Assembly (NCBI RefSeq): GCF_000702585.1
Contig: NZ_JNIQ01000001.1
Coordinates: 418,501 to 482,500, forward strand
DNA: 64,000 nucleotides
Source: Exiguobacterium aurantiacum DSM 6208
GTDB lineage: Bacteria; Bacillota; Bacilli; Exiguobacteriales; Exiguobacteriaceae
Direction: 5' to 3'
The position numbers and the translations under genes are program-made. Each line of letters starts with the position of its first letter. Positions within the stretch are counted from its first letter, which is position 1. The notes beneath the pieces were generated by a model. It was given only the letters and a program-made list of their open reading frames with translations. It had not been told where the DNA came from and made no database searches. Positions 54,755-64,000 of the stretch are shown piece after piece.

Positions 54755-55102
54755 TTATCTTGACTTCCAAACTTTAGCCCGCTTAAAGGCATGCTTCAAG
54801 CTTTCCGTCACTTCATCTTGCGACAAAGCCGTTGCCGGTTTACGCGCAATGATGACGTAATTGTGCGGCGCCACGTTCGGTTCAAGTAGGCGAAGCGACT
54901 CACGCATCAACCGTTTCATCCGGTTTCGTTCTACGGCGTTTCCTAACTTCTTACTGACAGAAAGCCCGACCCGAAAATGCGCTTGATCCGCTTTGAGCGT
55001 GTAGACGACAAACTGACGATTGGCCACGGAGCGTCCTTCGCGAAACACCGCTTGGAACTCTTCATTCTTTTGCAAACGGTATTCTTTTTTCAAAATTCTC
55101 AC
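54755..55102 (-). CDS. rnpA: Ribonuclease P protein component
   Basis: 115 aa from GTG 55102 (GAAGGA upstream). RILKKEYRLQKNEEFQAVFREG, the RNR signature GLSVSKKLGNAVERNRMKRLMRESLR, and YVIIARKPA. Helps RNase P RNA process tRNA 5' ends. A terminator hairpin separates it from rpmH; an extended -10 (TGGTATGAT, complement at 55135..55143) could give its own promoter. Confidence 0.95.
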   Translation of the reverse strand: MRILKKEYRLQKNEEFQAVFREGRSVANRQFVVYTLKADQAHFRVGLSVSKKLGNAVERNRMKRLMRESLRLLEPNVAPHNYVIIARKPATALSQDEVTESLKHAFKRAKVWKSR

Positions 55103-55198
55103 TCCATCCTTCGGTTCAAAAATCGTCAACTAACATCATACCATATCCCATTCGTTTCAACGAGGGCGAATCAGCTTTTTCAACTTGATTGTGTGACA

Positions 55199-55237
55199 AA
55201 AAAAAGATTGCCCAAGGATAAATCCCTAGGCAATCTT
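55199..55237 (-). terminator. Terminator/attenuator between rpmH and rnpA
   Basis: AAGATTGCC / GGCAATCTT with an inner AGGGAT / ATCCTT stem, then TTTTTTTTG on the minus strand. Would lower rnpA transcription compared with rpmH. Confidence 0.85.
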
Positions 55238-55247
55238 GTGATCGTTA

Positions 55248-55382
55248 TTAGACAGTCAAGGCTTTGCGGCCTTTACGACGGCGAGCTGCAAGAATGTTGC
55301 GGCCGTTTTTAGTCGCCATACGCGCACGGAATCCGTGAACTTTTTTACGCTTACGGTTGTTTGGGTTAAACGTTGGTTTCAT
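55248..55382 (-). CDS. rpmH: 50S ribosomal protein L34
   Basis: 44 aa: [20 protein letters not shown], then [20 protein letters not shown] and LTV. Highly basic, canonical L34. First gene next to the origin on the left arm. RBS GAGGAGG before ATG 55382. Confidence 0.98.
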   Translation of the reverse strand: MKPTFNPNNRKRKKVHGFRARMATKNGRNILAARRRKGRKALTV

Positions 55383-55450
55383 GGTTAAGCACCTCCTCAA
55401 GGTTAACGCTCTATTAGCAAGTTATGGTTTCATTTAAGGCAGTCTTTAAG

Positions 55451-55479
55451 ATTATATAAACTGTGACTTAGAATGTCAA
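55451..55479 (-). promoter_or_regulatory. rpmH promoter, consensus sigma-A
   Basis: TTGACA (55474..55479), exactly 17 bp, TATAAT (55451..55456) on the minus strand. Both hexamers perfect. Confidence 0.92.
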
Positions 55480-55648
55480 TCCATTTTCGGCAGGTTTTCA
55501 TGATCCACCACAAGCACCAGCTCGATCGATCCATTTGAGTAGGCGAGGGGAACGATTACCACCATTTGCTTTAGTTGGTAGCCGAAAATTGACACAATGT
55601 TTACAGTAACGCTCGCGCTTTCTTTACAAATAGCATGGCTAAGCCATT

Positions 55649-56081
55649 TTATCCACATGATTTGCTAGTTATCCACACTTATATGTGAATAACTCCTCTT
55701 TTTTCAACAAACTTATCCTCCGTTTTTTAAATTTATCATTTTCCTCTCTTACAAAAATGTTATTCACATTTCCTTCTCCCTCTTTTGTGTATAACTTTTT
55801 ACATCGCGAATTCCTGTTAAGTCGTTTATCCACAACATATCCACAGTTTATCCACAATATACACAGCATGTGGATAAGTGCCTGTGGATTATTTTCTTAG
55901 TCTGTGGATAAATATCAAAAAGCGTTGCCACGTCTATTTTATTTTGATAAACTGAATGTGCACAAACTTGTGGATGAACTTTCAGTCATAACAAGATATA
56001 CACAGGCTGTGGATAACTGTTATCCCCACCATCAACACCGTGTGGATAACTTTATCCACAGTTTTTGTTCTCTGTGGATAA
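55649..56081. other. oriC: oriC, upstream part (incA/B-like DnaA-box cluster)
   Basis: The 780-bp gap between rpmH and dnaA. Ten perfect DnaA boxes (TTATCCACA or complement) at 55649, 55669, 55826, 55848, 55869, 55903, 56008, 56041, 56052 and 56073, plus one-mismatch boxes at 55684, 55760, 55787, 55837, 55883, 55969 and 56020. A T/C-rich stretch (55690..55800) divides a two-box group from the main group. Doubles as the dnaA promoter region, so DnaA can regulate itself. Confidence 0.93.
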
Positions 56082-56163
56082 TCCTAGTATGTACTATAGA
56101 ATAGTGATTGTGTATATCGTGTGAATAAGTTTCGCCAATATAAACGGTAAAGGAGGTCTTTCA

Positions 56164-57543
56164 TTGAAAAATGCTCAAGAGATTTGGAGAAACGTTCTGT
56201 CTTTGATCGAAGAAGAAGAACGCACACCAAAAGCAAGTTTTGACATGTGGTTGAAGTCGACAGAAGGGATTTCATTGATGGGGACGACACTCGTCGTATC
56301 TGCGCCAGCCAGTTTTATCGTGACTTGGCTCGAACGTCAATACTTATCCTTGTTGCAAGACACGGTCGAAGAAGTGACGAACAATAAGCTTGAAATTCAT
56401 TTTATTGAGGAGTCACAAGCACATAAGTATGCACCTGCTGACGGATTGCCATTGAAAGAGACGATTGCTGTCACGGAAACGAAAGAACAGCCCGTACCAG
56501 TTCTATCAAAAGAGGAAGCAAGTCTCGGACAATTGAACGATAAGTACATCTTTGAGACGTTTGTGATCGGTTCCGGCAACCGGTTTGCCCATGCGGCTTC
56601 GCTCGCTGTCGCTGAAGCACCGGCAAGAGCCTACAACCCGCTCTTTATTTATGGAGGCGTTGGATTAGGAAAAACCCATCTCATGCATGCCATCGGTCAC
56701 TATGTGAAAGGGCAGAAGCCAGGAGCCCGAATCGCTTACGTTTCATCTGAGAAGTTTACGAATGAGTTCATCAATTCAATTCGGGATAACAAGACAGAAG
56801 AGTTCCGTAACCGCTATCGAAATATTGATGTCTTATTAATCGATGACATTCAGTTCTTAGCTGGGAAAGAACAGACGCAAGAAGAGTTCTTCCACACGTT
56901 CAATGCGCTCCACAATGACCAGAAACAAATCGTCATCTCGAGCGATCGACCACCGAAAGAAATACCGACATTAGAAGACCGTCTCCGTTCACGCTTCGAA
57001 TGGGGTCTGATCACAGATATCACGCCGCCTGACCTAGAGACACGAATCGCGATTTTACGGAAAAAAGCGACAGCCGAAGGACTCGACATTTCCAACGAGG
57101 TCATGCTGTATATCGCCAATCAAATCGATACGAACATTCGTGAGCTAGAAGGAGCGTTGACCCGCGTCGTTGCCTACGCGAAACTCGTCGGCCGTCCGAT
57201 CGACCCTGATGTTGCCGCAGAAGCGCTGCACAACATCATGCCGGTCCAAGAAGCGAGAAAAATCGTCATTCGGGACATCCAAGAGATTGTCGGACGCCAC
57301 TTTAATATAGAAGTCGATGAACTAAAAGCGAAAAAACGAACGAAAACGCTCGCTTTCCCTCGTCAAATCGCAATGTACTTATCACGTGAGATGACAGAGA
57401 GTTCATTACCGAAAATTGGGGAAGAGTTCGGAGGAAGGGATCATACGACCGTGATTCACGCCCACGAGAAGATTAGCACGTTGTTAAAACATGATCCGGA
57501 GATGCAAGAGACGATTCAAACGTTGAAAAAGGCGTTGTCTTAA
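56164..57543 (+). CDS. dnaA: Chromosomal replication initiator DnaA
   Basis: 459 aa, TTG start with AAAGGAGG upstream. Domain I (1-85) for DnaB and SirA/DnaD-type contacts, short linker, AAA+ domain with Walker [16 protein letters not shown], Walker [10 protein letters not shown], sensor RSRFEWG, and domain IV with the DnaA-box helix-turn-helix ending in [15 protein letters not shown]. oriC sequences flank it on both sides. Confidence 0.98.
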   Translation: MKNAQEIWRNVLSLIEEEERTPKASFDMWLKSTEGISLMGTTLVVSAPASFIVTWLERQYLSLLQDTVEEVTNNKLEIHFIEESQAHKYAPADGLPLKETIAVTETKEQPVPVLSKEEASLGQLNDKYIFETFVIGSGNRFAHAASLAVAEAPARAYNPLFIYGGVGLGKTHLMHAIGHYVKGQKPGARIAYVSSEKFTNEFINSIRDNKTEEFRNRYRNIDVLLIDDIQFLAGKEQTQEEFFHTFNALHNDQKQIVISSDRPPKEIPTLEDRLRSRFEWGLITDITPPDLETRIAILRKKATAEGLDISNEVMLYIANQIDTNIRELEGALTRVVAYAKLVGRPIDPDVAAEALHNIMPVQEARKIVIRDIQEIVGRHFNIEVDELKAKKRTKTLAFPRQIAMYLSREMTESSLPKIGEEFGGRDHTTVIHAHEKISTLLKHDPEMQETIQTLKKALS

Positions 57544-57559
57544 AATCGACTTAAAACGA

Positions 57560-57710
57560 TGTGGATAACCTGTGGATAAACAACCTCAGTTATCCACAGG
57601 TTATTCACAGGCGAAATGGCTCAACACGAGTGGTTAAAGCCACTTATCCCCACTATCCACAGCCCTTATTACTATTATGACTTAAATAATACTATTATTA
57701 TTAACTACTA
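57560..57710. other. oriC: oriC, downstream part (unwinding region)
   Basis: Between dnaA and dnaN: DnaA boxes at 57560, 57571 and 57590 (perfect), 57601, 57644 and 57653 (one or two mismatches), then the spacer GCCC and TTA-TTA-CTA-TTA (57666..57677), which on the other strand is the 3'-(A/G)AT-5' DnaA-trio repeat, and an AT-rich tract with a second run CTA-TTA-TTA-TTA (57692..57703) and CTA-CTA. Box, GC spacer, trio, AT tract is the layout of the B. subtilis basal unwinding system. Confidence 0.85.
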
Positions 57711-57741
57711 CGACTCATTTCACTTAGGAGGAATTATCCAC

Positions 57742-58881
57742 ATGCACTTAACGATTCAGCGAGATGTATTCATGCAAGCCGTACAAGACGTATCAAAAGC
57801 TGTCGCTTCACGGACAACGATTCCGATTCTTACAGGATTGAAGCTTGAAGCACATGCGGATGGGTTAACCCTCACAGGTAGCGATACTGAGATTTCGATT
57901 GAGCGTTTGATTCCAATTGAAGAAGGTGGCATCGAGCTCATCCAAATCCAACGGGCCGGCAGTGTCGTCTTAAACGCTCGTTTCCTTGGGGAAATCGTCA
58001 AGAAGCTTCCAACGAATGAAGTGACGCTCGAAGTGTCACCGAACTTTATGACGCGTATCGAATCAGGACAAGCCGAGTTTCACTTGAACGGCCTTGATCC
58101 TGACGAATACCCGCGCCTCCCGGAGCTCGCAAGTGACCGCCGCTTCTATTTGCCGGCTGATTTGTTGAAGACGATCATTCGCCAAACGAGCTTCGCCGTT
58201 TCATCACAAGAAACACGACCAGTTTTGACGGGTGTGAATTTCTCCGCTGAAAAAGGGTTCCTCACATGTGTCGCGACGGATAGTCACCGCTTGGCACTTC
58301 GCCGTGCCCGTTTCGAGACGGATAATGATTTGACGTTCCAAAACGTTGTCGTCCCAGGACGCTCGCTTAACGAACTAGCCAAGTTGCTCGATCGTGAAGA
58401 GTTGCCGATCGAGATCGTCTTGACGGATCAACAAATCTTATTCCGCATGAAAAACATCTCATTCTTCTCGCGTCTGTTGGACGGTGCATATCCAGACACG
58501 TCACGCTTGATCCCGGAAGAATATCGAACTGCAGTCCGTCTGAACGCGAAAGACTTCTTACAGGCGATTGATCGCGCGTCACTGCTCGCACGGGCTGATC
58601 GCAATAACGTTATCAAGTTTGTTGCCGAAGAAGCGACGACGGTTGAAGTGAGCTCGCATTCCCCGGAAGTCGGAAAAGTGTCCGAGCGTGTCAGCATTTT
58701 ATCGCTTGAAGGGGAAGAACTTAAAATCTCGTTCAACTCGAAATTCGTCATGGACGCACTCCGCGCCCTTGATGCTTCTGAGATCGAGATTCAATTCACC
58801 GGTTCAATGCGTCCGTTTATTTTACGCCCGGTCGAACAAGATAGTGTCCTCCAGTTGATTTTGCCAGTTCGCACATCGTGA
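57742..58881 (+). CDS. dnaN: DNA polymerase III sliding clamp (beta subunit)
   Basis: 379 aa. Three DNA-clamp domains; HLTIQRDVFMQAVQDVSKAVASRTTIPILTG start, TDSHRLALRRA, FNSKFVMDAL and the C-terminal QLILPVRTS. ATG 57742 with AGGAGG; the open frame before it is oriC sequence. Transcribed with dnaA, then a strong terminator. Confidence 0.97.
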   Translation: MHLTIQRDVFMQAVQDVSKAVASRTTIPILTGLKLEAHADGLTLTGSDTEISIERLIPIEEGGIELIQIQRAGSVVLNARFLGEIVKKLPTNEVTLEVSPNFMTRIESGQAEFHLNGLDPDEYPRLPELASDRRFYLPADLLKTIIRQTSFAVSSQETRPVLTGVNFSAEKGFLTCVATDSHRLALRRARFETDNDLTFQNVVVPGRSLNELAKLLDREELPIEIVLTDQQILFRMKNISFFSRLLDGAYPDTSRLIPEEYRTAVRLNAKDFLQAIDRASLLARADRNNVIKFVAEEATTVEVSSHSPEVGKVSERVSILSLEGEELKISFNSKFVMDALRALDASEIEIQFTGSMRPFILRPVEQDSVLQLILPVRTS

Positions 58882-58898
58882 CCGTGACGAACCGGATT

Positions 58899-58937
58899 GG
58901 GGATGATAAGGTACTTTGCCTTATCATCCCCGTTTTT
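58899..58937 (+). terminator. Terminator of dnaA-dnaN
   Basis: GGGGATGATAAGG / CCTTATCATCCCC perfect 13-bp stem, 7-base loop, then GTTTTT. Confidence 0.93.
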
Positions 58938-59015
58938 GCCTTATTCGACGTTTTTCGATAAACTAATAAGTATGGCGATTTTTTGTAATTAGTATGAAAG
59001 AAAGGGAGTGACGAC

Positions 59016-59231
59016 ATGAACAAAGTGTCGATTACAACCGAGTATGTAACACTCGGACAATTTTTGAAGTTAGCGGATATCATCTCGAGCGGAGGCCAAG
59101 CAAAGTTTTTCTTGGAAGACGTGCAAATTAAAGTGAACGGCGAAGTGGATCAACGTCGCGGGCGTAAGCTCCGTGACGGAGATAAGATCGAAGTCGAAGG
59201 CTTCGGAGATTTCCAAATCGAGGGCAACTAA
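59016..59231 (+). CDS. yaaA: S4-domain RNA-binding protein YaaA (RlbA)
   Basis: 71 aa. S4 fold: [43 protein letters not shown]. Small RNA-binding protein proposed to act in large-subunit assembly. Conserved neighbour of recF (1 bp apart). GAAAGGGAG before ATG. Confidence 0.95.
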   Translation: MNKVSITTEYVTLGQFLKLADIISSGGQAKFFLEDVQIKVNGEVDQRRGRKLRDGDKIEVEGFGDFQIEGN

Positions 59232-59232
59232 C

Positions 59233-60351
59233 GTGCGTTTAATGTCGATCCGATTGCAAAACTACCGCAACTACGAAACCCTCGAGCTGGATTTTTCAGA
59301 TCAGACGAACGTTCTCATCGGTGAGAACGCCCAAGGGAAAACGAATCTGCTCGAATCGATTTACGTACTTGCACTGGCCAAATCGCATCGGACGACACAA
59401 GATCGTGAGTTGATCGGATGGGAGTCCGATTCCGCATTCATCGAGGGTCGGATCCATAAACGGACAGGTGAGACGGTACAGTCGCTCACGTTCTCCTCAA
59501 AAGGCAAAAAAGCGAAGCTGAATCATCTAGAGCAACGACGACTTAGCGATTACGTCGGTGCATTTAATGTCGTTTTGTTTGCTCCGGAAGACCTTGCCAT
59601 CGTTAAAGGTAGCCCGCAAGGCCGAAGACGATTTTTAGATATGGAAATCGGTCAAGTCAGCCCGGTGTATCTGCATGACTTGAATCAATACTTAAAAACG
59701 TTGAAGCAGCGGAACGCCCTGTTAAAGCAGTTATCGATTAAAGGCGGGGATGAGACATTACTCGAAGTCCTAACCGATCAGTTGATTGAAGTCGCTGTGA
59801 AAATCGTTTCAAGACGGCACCACTTTATCGATCAACTCGAAAAATGGGCGGGACCGATTCATGCGGGCATCACGCGAAACCTAGAGACGCTGACGATTCA
59901 GTACGTATCGGACACGTTCCAAAAAGAACGTCACACGAAAGAACAGATGTTTGAAACGTATCGACAAAAGTTTGATAAAATAAGAGAGAACGAACGAAGA
60001 CGAGGGGTGACTTTGTTCGGTCCTCATCGCGACGACTTCGAATTGTACGTGAACGATCGAAACGTCCAAACGTTCGGTTCACAAGGTCAGCAACGCACGG
60101 CGGCCTTGTCTTTAAAACTAGCGGAGATTGAACTGATTCATGAAGAAGTCGGGGAGTACCCGCTCTTATTGTTAGACGACGTTTTGTCAGAACTCGATGA
60201 CCATCGCCAAACCCATCTGCTCGACACGATGGGGAAAAAAGTTCAAACCATCCTTACGACGACGAATATCGATGGAATTGCCCATGAAACGATTCAGCAA
60301 GCCAAAGTGTTTCACGTGAAACAAGGAGAAGTTGAATCCGAATCTGTATAA
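59233..60351 (+). CDS. recF: DNA repair and recombination protein RecF
   Basis: 372 aa from GTG 59233 (GAGGG upstream in the yaaA tail). Walker [19 protein letters not shown] signature [19 protein letters not shown], Walker [18 protein letters not shown]. Loads RecA with RecO/RecR at gaps. The 3' end codes K-V-F-H-V-K-Q through a perfect parS site. Confidence 0.96.
   Translation: MRLMSIRLQNYRNYETLELDFSDQTNVLIGENAQGKTNLLESIYVLALAKSHRTTQDRELIGWESDSAFIEGRIHKRTGETVQSLTFSSKGKKAKLNHLEQRRLSDYVGAFNVVLFAPEDLAIVKGSPQGRRRFLDMEIGQVSPVYLHDLNQYLKTLKQRNALLKQLSIKGGDETLLEVLTDQLIEVAVKIVSRRHHFIDQLEKWAGPIHAGITRNLETLTIQYVSDTFQKERHTKEQMFETYRQKFDKIRENERRRGVTLFGPHRDDFELYVNDRNVQTFGSQGQQRTAALSLKLAEIELIHEEVGEYPLLLLDDVLSELDDHRQTHLLDTMGKKVQTILTTTNIDGIAHETIQQAKVFHVKQGEVESESV
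60308..60323. other. parS site (16/16) inside recF
   Basis: TGTTTCACGTGAAACA, full palindrome, near the end of recF, about 2.6 kb from the unwinding region of oriC. Confidence 0.95.
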
Positions 60352-60397
60352 ACGTAGAACCAATCAAGACGAACACCAATTCATGTATAGTAGGTGA

Positions 60398-62335
<1,938 letters not shown>

Positions 62336-62357
62336 ACAGAAGGGTAGGCAATAACGA

Positions 62358-64000
62358 ATGGCAGAACAAGAAAATATCAAGGATATAAATATTAGCCAAG
62401 AGATGCGGACGTCGTTCATGGACTATGCGATGAGCGTTATCGTGTCACGTGCCCTTCCGGACGTACGAGACGGTTTAAAGCCGGTCCACCGCCGTATTCT
62501 CTATGCAATGAACGAACTCGGTATTCGGGCTGATAAGCCGCATAAGAAATCGGCACGTGTCGTCGGTGACGTGATCGGTAAGTATCACCCGCACGGTGAT
62601 TCAGCCGTGTACGAGACGATGGTGCGCATGGCTCAAGACTTCAGCTATCGTTATGAACTCGTCGACGGACACGGCAACTTCGGATCTGTCGATGGGGACT
62701 CTGCGGCCGCGATGCGTTACACGGAAGCCCGGATGTCTAAAATTGCGATGGAACTCGTGCGCGACATCGGTAAAAATACGATTGATTACCAAGCGAACTT
62801 TGATGGGGAAGAGAAAGAGCCTGTCGTTTTACCGGCACGTTTTCCAAACTTTCTCGTCAACGGGACGAGTGGGATCGCCGTCGGGATGGCGACGAACGTA
62901 CCACCACATAACTTGAACGAAGTAATCGACGGTGTGCTCGCACTTACGCACAATCCTGACATCACCATCGCTGAGTTGATGCAACACATTCCTGGTCCGG
63001 ATTTCCCGACATCAGGAGAAATCTTAGGTCGGAGCGGCATCCGTCGCGCCTATGAAACAGGCCGTGGTTCGATCACGATGCGTGCCAAAGCAGAGATTGA
63101 AGTGTTGAAAAATGGTCGCGAACGTATTCTCGTCCATGAAATTCCTTACCAAGTGAACAAAGCGCGTCTTGTTGAGAAGATTGCAGACTTAGTTCGGGAT
63201 AAGAAAATTGAAGGCATCACTGACTTACGCGATGAATCCGACCGGAACGGCATGCGTGTCGTCATCGAAGTTCGACGCGATGCGAATGCGAGTGTCATTT
63301 TGAACAACTTGTACAAGCAGACGCCAATGCAGACGACGTTCGGTGTCAACATGCTCGCCCTCGTCGGTGGACGCCCGAAGACACTTAACATCAAACAAGC
63401 GATTTACTACTACATCGAACACCAAAAAGAAGTCGTACGTCGACGGACACAGTTCGACCTTGATAAAGCAGAGGCGCGTGCGCATATTCTCGAAGGATTA
63501 CGCGTCGCTCTCGATCACCTCGATGAAGTCATCGCACTCATCCGGAGCACACGCACTGGAGATGAGGCACGTGAGAAGTTGATTGCCCGTTTTGGACTTT
63601 CGACGGATCAAACGCAAGCGATTCTTGATATGCGACTTCAACGATTGACAGGGTTGGAACGGGAGAAAATCGAAGGTGAGTATCGTGAAGTTCAAGCGCT
63701 GATCGAAGAACTCCGTGCCATTCTCGGCGATGAAGAGCTTCTTCTCGATATCATCCGCAACGAACTGACTGAAATCAAAGAACGTTACGGTGATGCTCGT
63801 CGTACCGTGATTCGCACAGATATCGTCGAGCTCGAGGATGAGGACTTGATTCCGGTTCGTGACATGATGATCACGCTCACGAGCGAAGGCTATATCAAAT
63901 CAATTCCGACCGACTCGTATCGGACGCAACGACGTGGTGGTCGTGGGAAACAAGGAATGGGGACGAACGATGAAGACTTCGTGCTTCGTCTGTTATCGGC
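62358..64000 (+). CDS. gyrA: DNA gyrase subunit A, N-terminal 547 codons (cut by window end)
   Basis: ATG 62358, open to the last base. Catalytic Tyr in [14 protein letters not shown]; the quinolone region reads [19 protein letters not shown], with the Ser and Glu of the susceptible form. Further [27 protein letters not shown] and the start of the C-terminal beta-pinwheel ([17 protein letters not shown]). The remaining ~280 codons lie beyond the window. Confidence 0.97.
   Translation, partial: MAEQENIKDINISQEMRTSFMDYAMSVIVSRALPDVRDGLKPVHRRILYAMNELGIRADKPHKKSARVVGDVIGKYHPHGDSAVYETMVRMAQDFSYRYELVDGHGNFGSVDGDSAAAMRYTEARMSKIAMELVRDIGKNTIDYQANFDGEEKEPVVLPARFPNFLVNGTSGIAVGMATNVPPHNLNEVIDGVLALTHNPDITIAELMQHIPGPDFPTSGEILGRSGIRRAYETGRGSITMRAKAEIEVLKNGRERILVHEIPYQVNKARLVEKIADLVRDKKIEGITDLRDESDRNGMRVVIEVRRDANASVILNNLYKQTPMQTTFGVNMLALVGGRPKTLNIKQAIYYYIEHQKEVVRRRTQFDLDKAEARAHILEGLRVALDHLDEVIALIRSTRTGDEAREKLIARFGLSTDQTQAILDMRLQRLTGLEREKIEGEYREVQALIEELRAILGDEELLLDIIRNELTEIKERYGDARRTVIRTDIVELEDEDLIPVRDMMITLTSEGYIKSIPTDSYRTQRRGGRGKQGMGTNDEDFVLRLLS

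Noticed and set aside
57616..57741. 42-codon N-terminal extension of dnaN
   Set aside because: It consists of oriC DnaA boxes and AT-rich repeats; AGGAGG and the family start are at 57742.

Overview
The window is about 64 kb around the replication origin of a low-to-mid-GC Gram-positive bacterium of the Bacilli. Gene content and order (rpmH-rnpA-yidC, mnmE-mnmG-rsmG, noc-parB, ychF-rpsF-ssb-rpsR, gdpP-rplI-dnaB, purA, walRKHIJ-htrA-rlmH, and dnaA-dnaN-yaaA-recF-gyrBA on the other side) are the Bacillus-type origin region. GC near 50 %, the absence of spore genes other than yyaC, and the accessory genes fit Exiguobacterium best; that genus call is an inference.

Layout. (1) 1-13.4 kb, accessory: the C-terminal end of a CarD/CdnL regulator, two unknown genes, an intact ISL3-family element with perfect 8-bp target duplications, mqo, DUF2691, a histidine phosphatase gene cut by an in-frame TGA, degV, alkA, a secreted GH16 beta-glucanase with a frameshift, DUF1349, Nudix, LURP-one-related protein, and a MntA/HepT toxin-antitoxin pair with a third unknown gene. 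(2) 13.4-24.3 kb: GH3 glycosidase plus esterase, solA-like oxidase, dbpA, DUF4317, a secreted HNH nuclease, a 34-residue membrane peptide not previously apparent among longer reading frames, msrA and two small exported or membrane proteins. (3) 24.3-28.7 kb, a mobile-element patch: an IS3-family element with a broken orfB sits exactly behind a stop codon, and an IS200/IS605 element (TnpA, TnpB and a probable omega RNA) splits an EamA transporter gene. The empty site can be rebuilt to the base. (4) 28.8-55.4 kb: the conserved left arm, almost all on the minus strand: rlmH, yyzF, htrA, walJIHKR, purA, dnaB, rplI, gdpP, rpsR, ssb, rpsF, ychF, yyzM, mscS, parB, noc, rsmG, mnmG, mnmE, yidC, rnpA, rpmH. 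(5) 55.4-57.7 kb: a bipartite oriC on both sides of dnaA, with ten perfect DnaA boxes upstream and further boxes plus a DnaA-trio/AT-rich unwinding region downstream. (6) 57.7-64 kb, plus strand: dnaN, yaaA, recF, gyrB and a gyrA cut by the window edge.

How it works together: transcription runs away from oriC on both arms. Two parS sites (rsmG/noc intergenic; inside recF) and one near-perfect Noc site lie around the origin, served by adjacent parB and noc genes, but the ParA partner soj, normally between them, is absent. The jag (khpB) gene normally following yidC is also absent and two unrelated genes occupy that place. Two extra clusters of DnaA boxes lie about 27 and 50 kb from oriC. Extracellular or intracellular glucan use is represented by the GH16 and GH3 genes, the first with tandem catabolite-repression sites directly behind its promoter.

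No tRNA, rRNA or CRISPR array was seen. Two of the four broken genes differ by one base in a homopolymer, so sequencing error is a live alternative for those.
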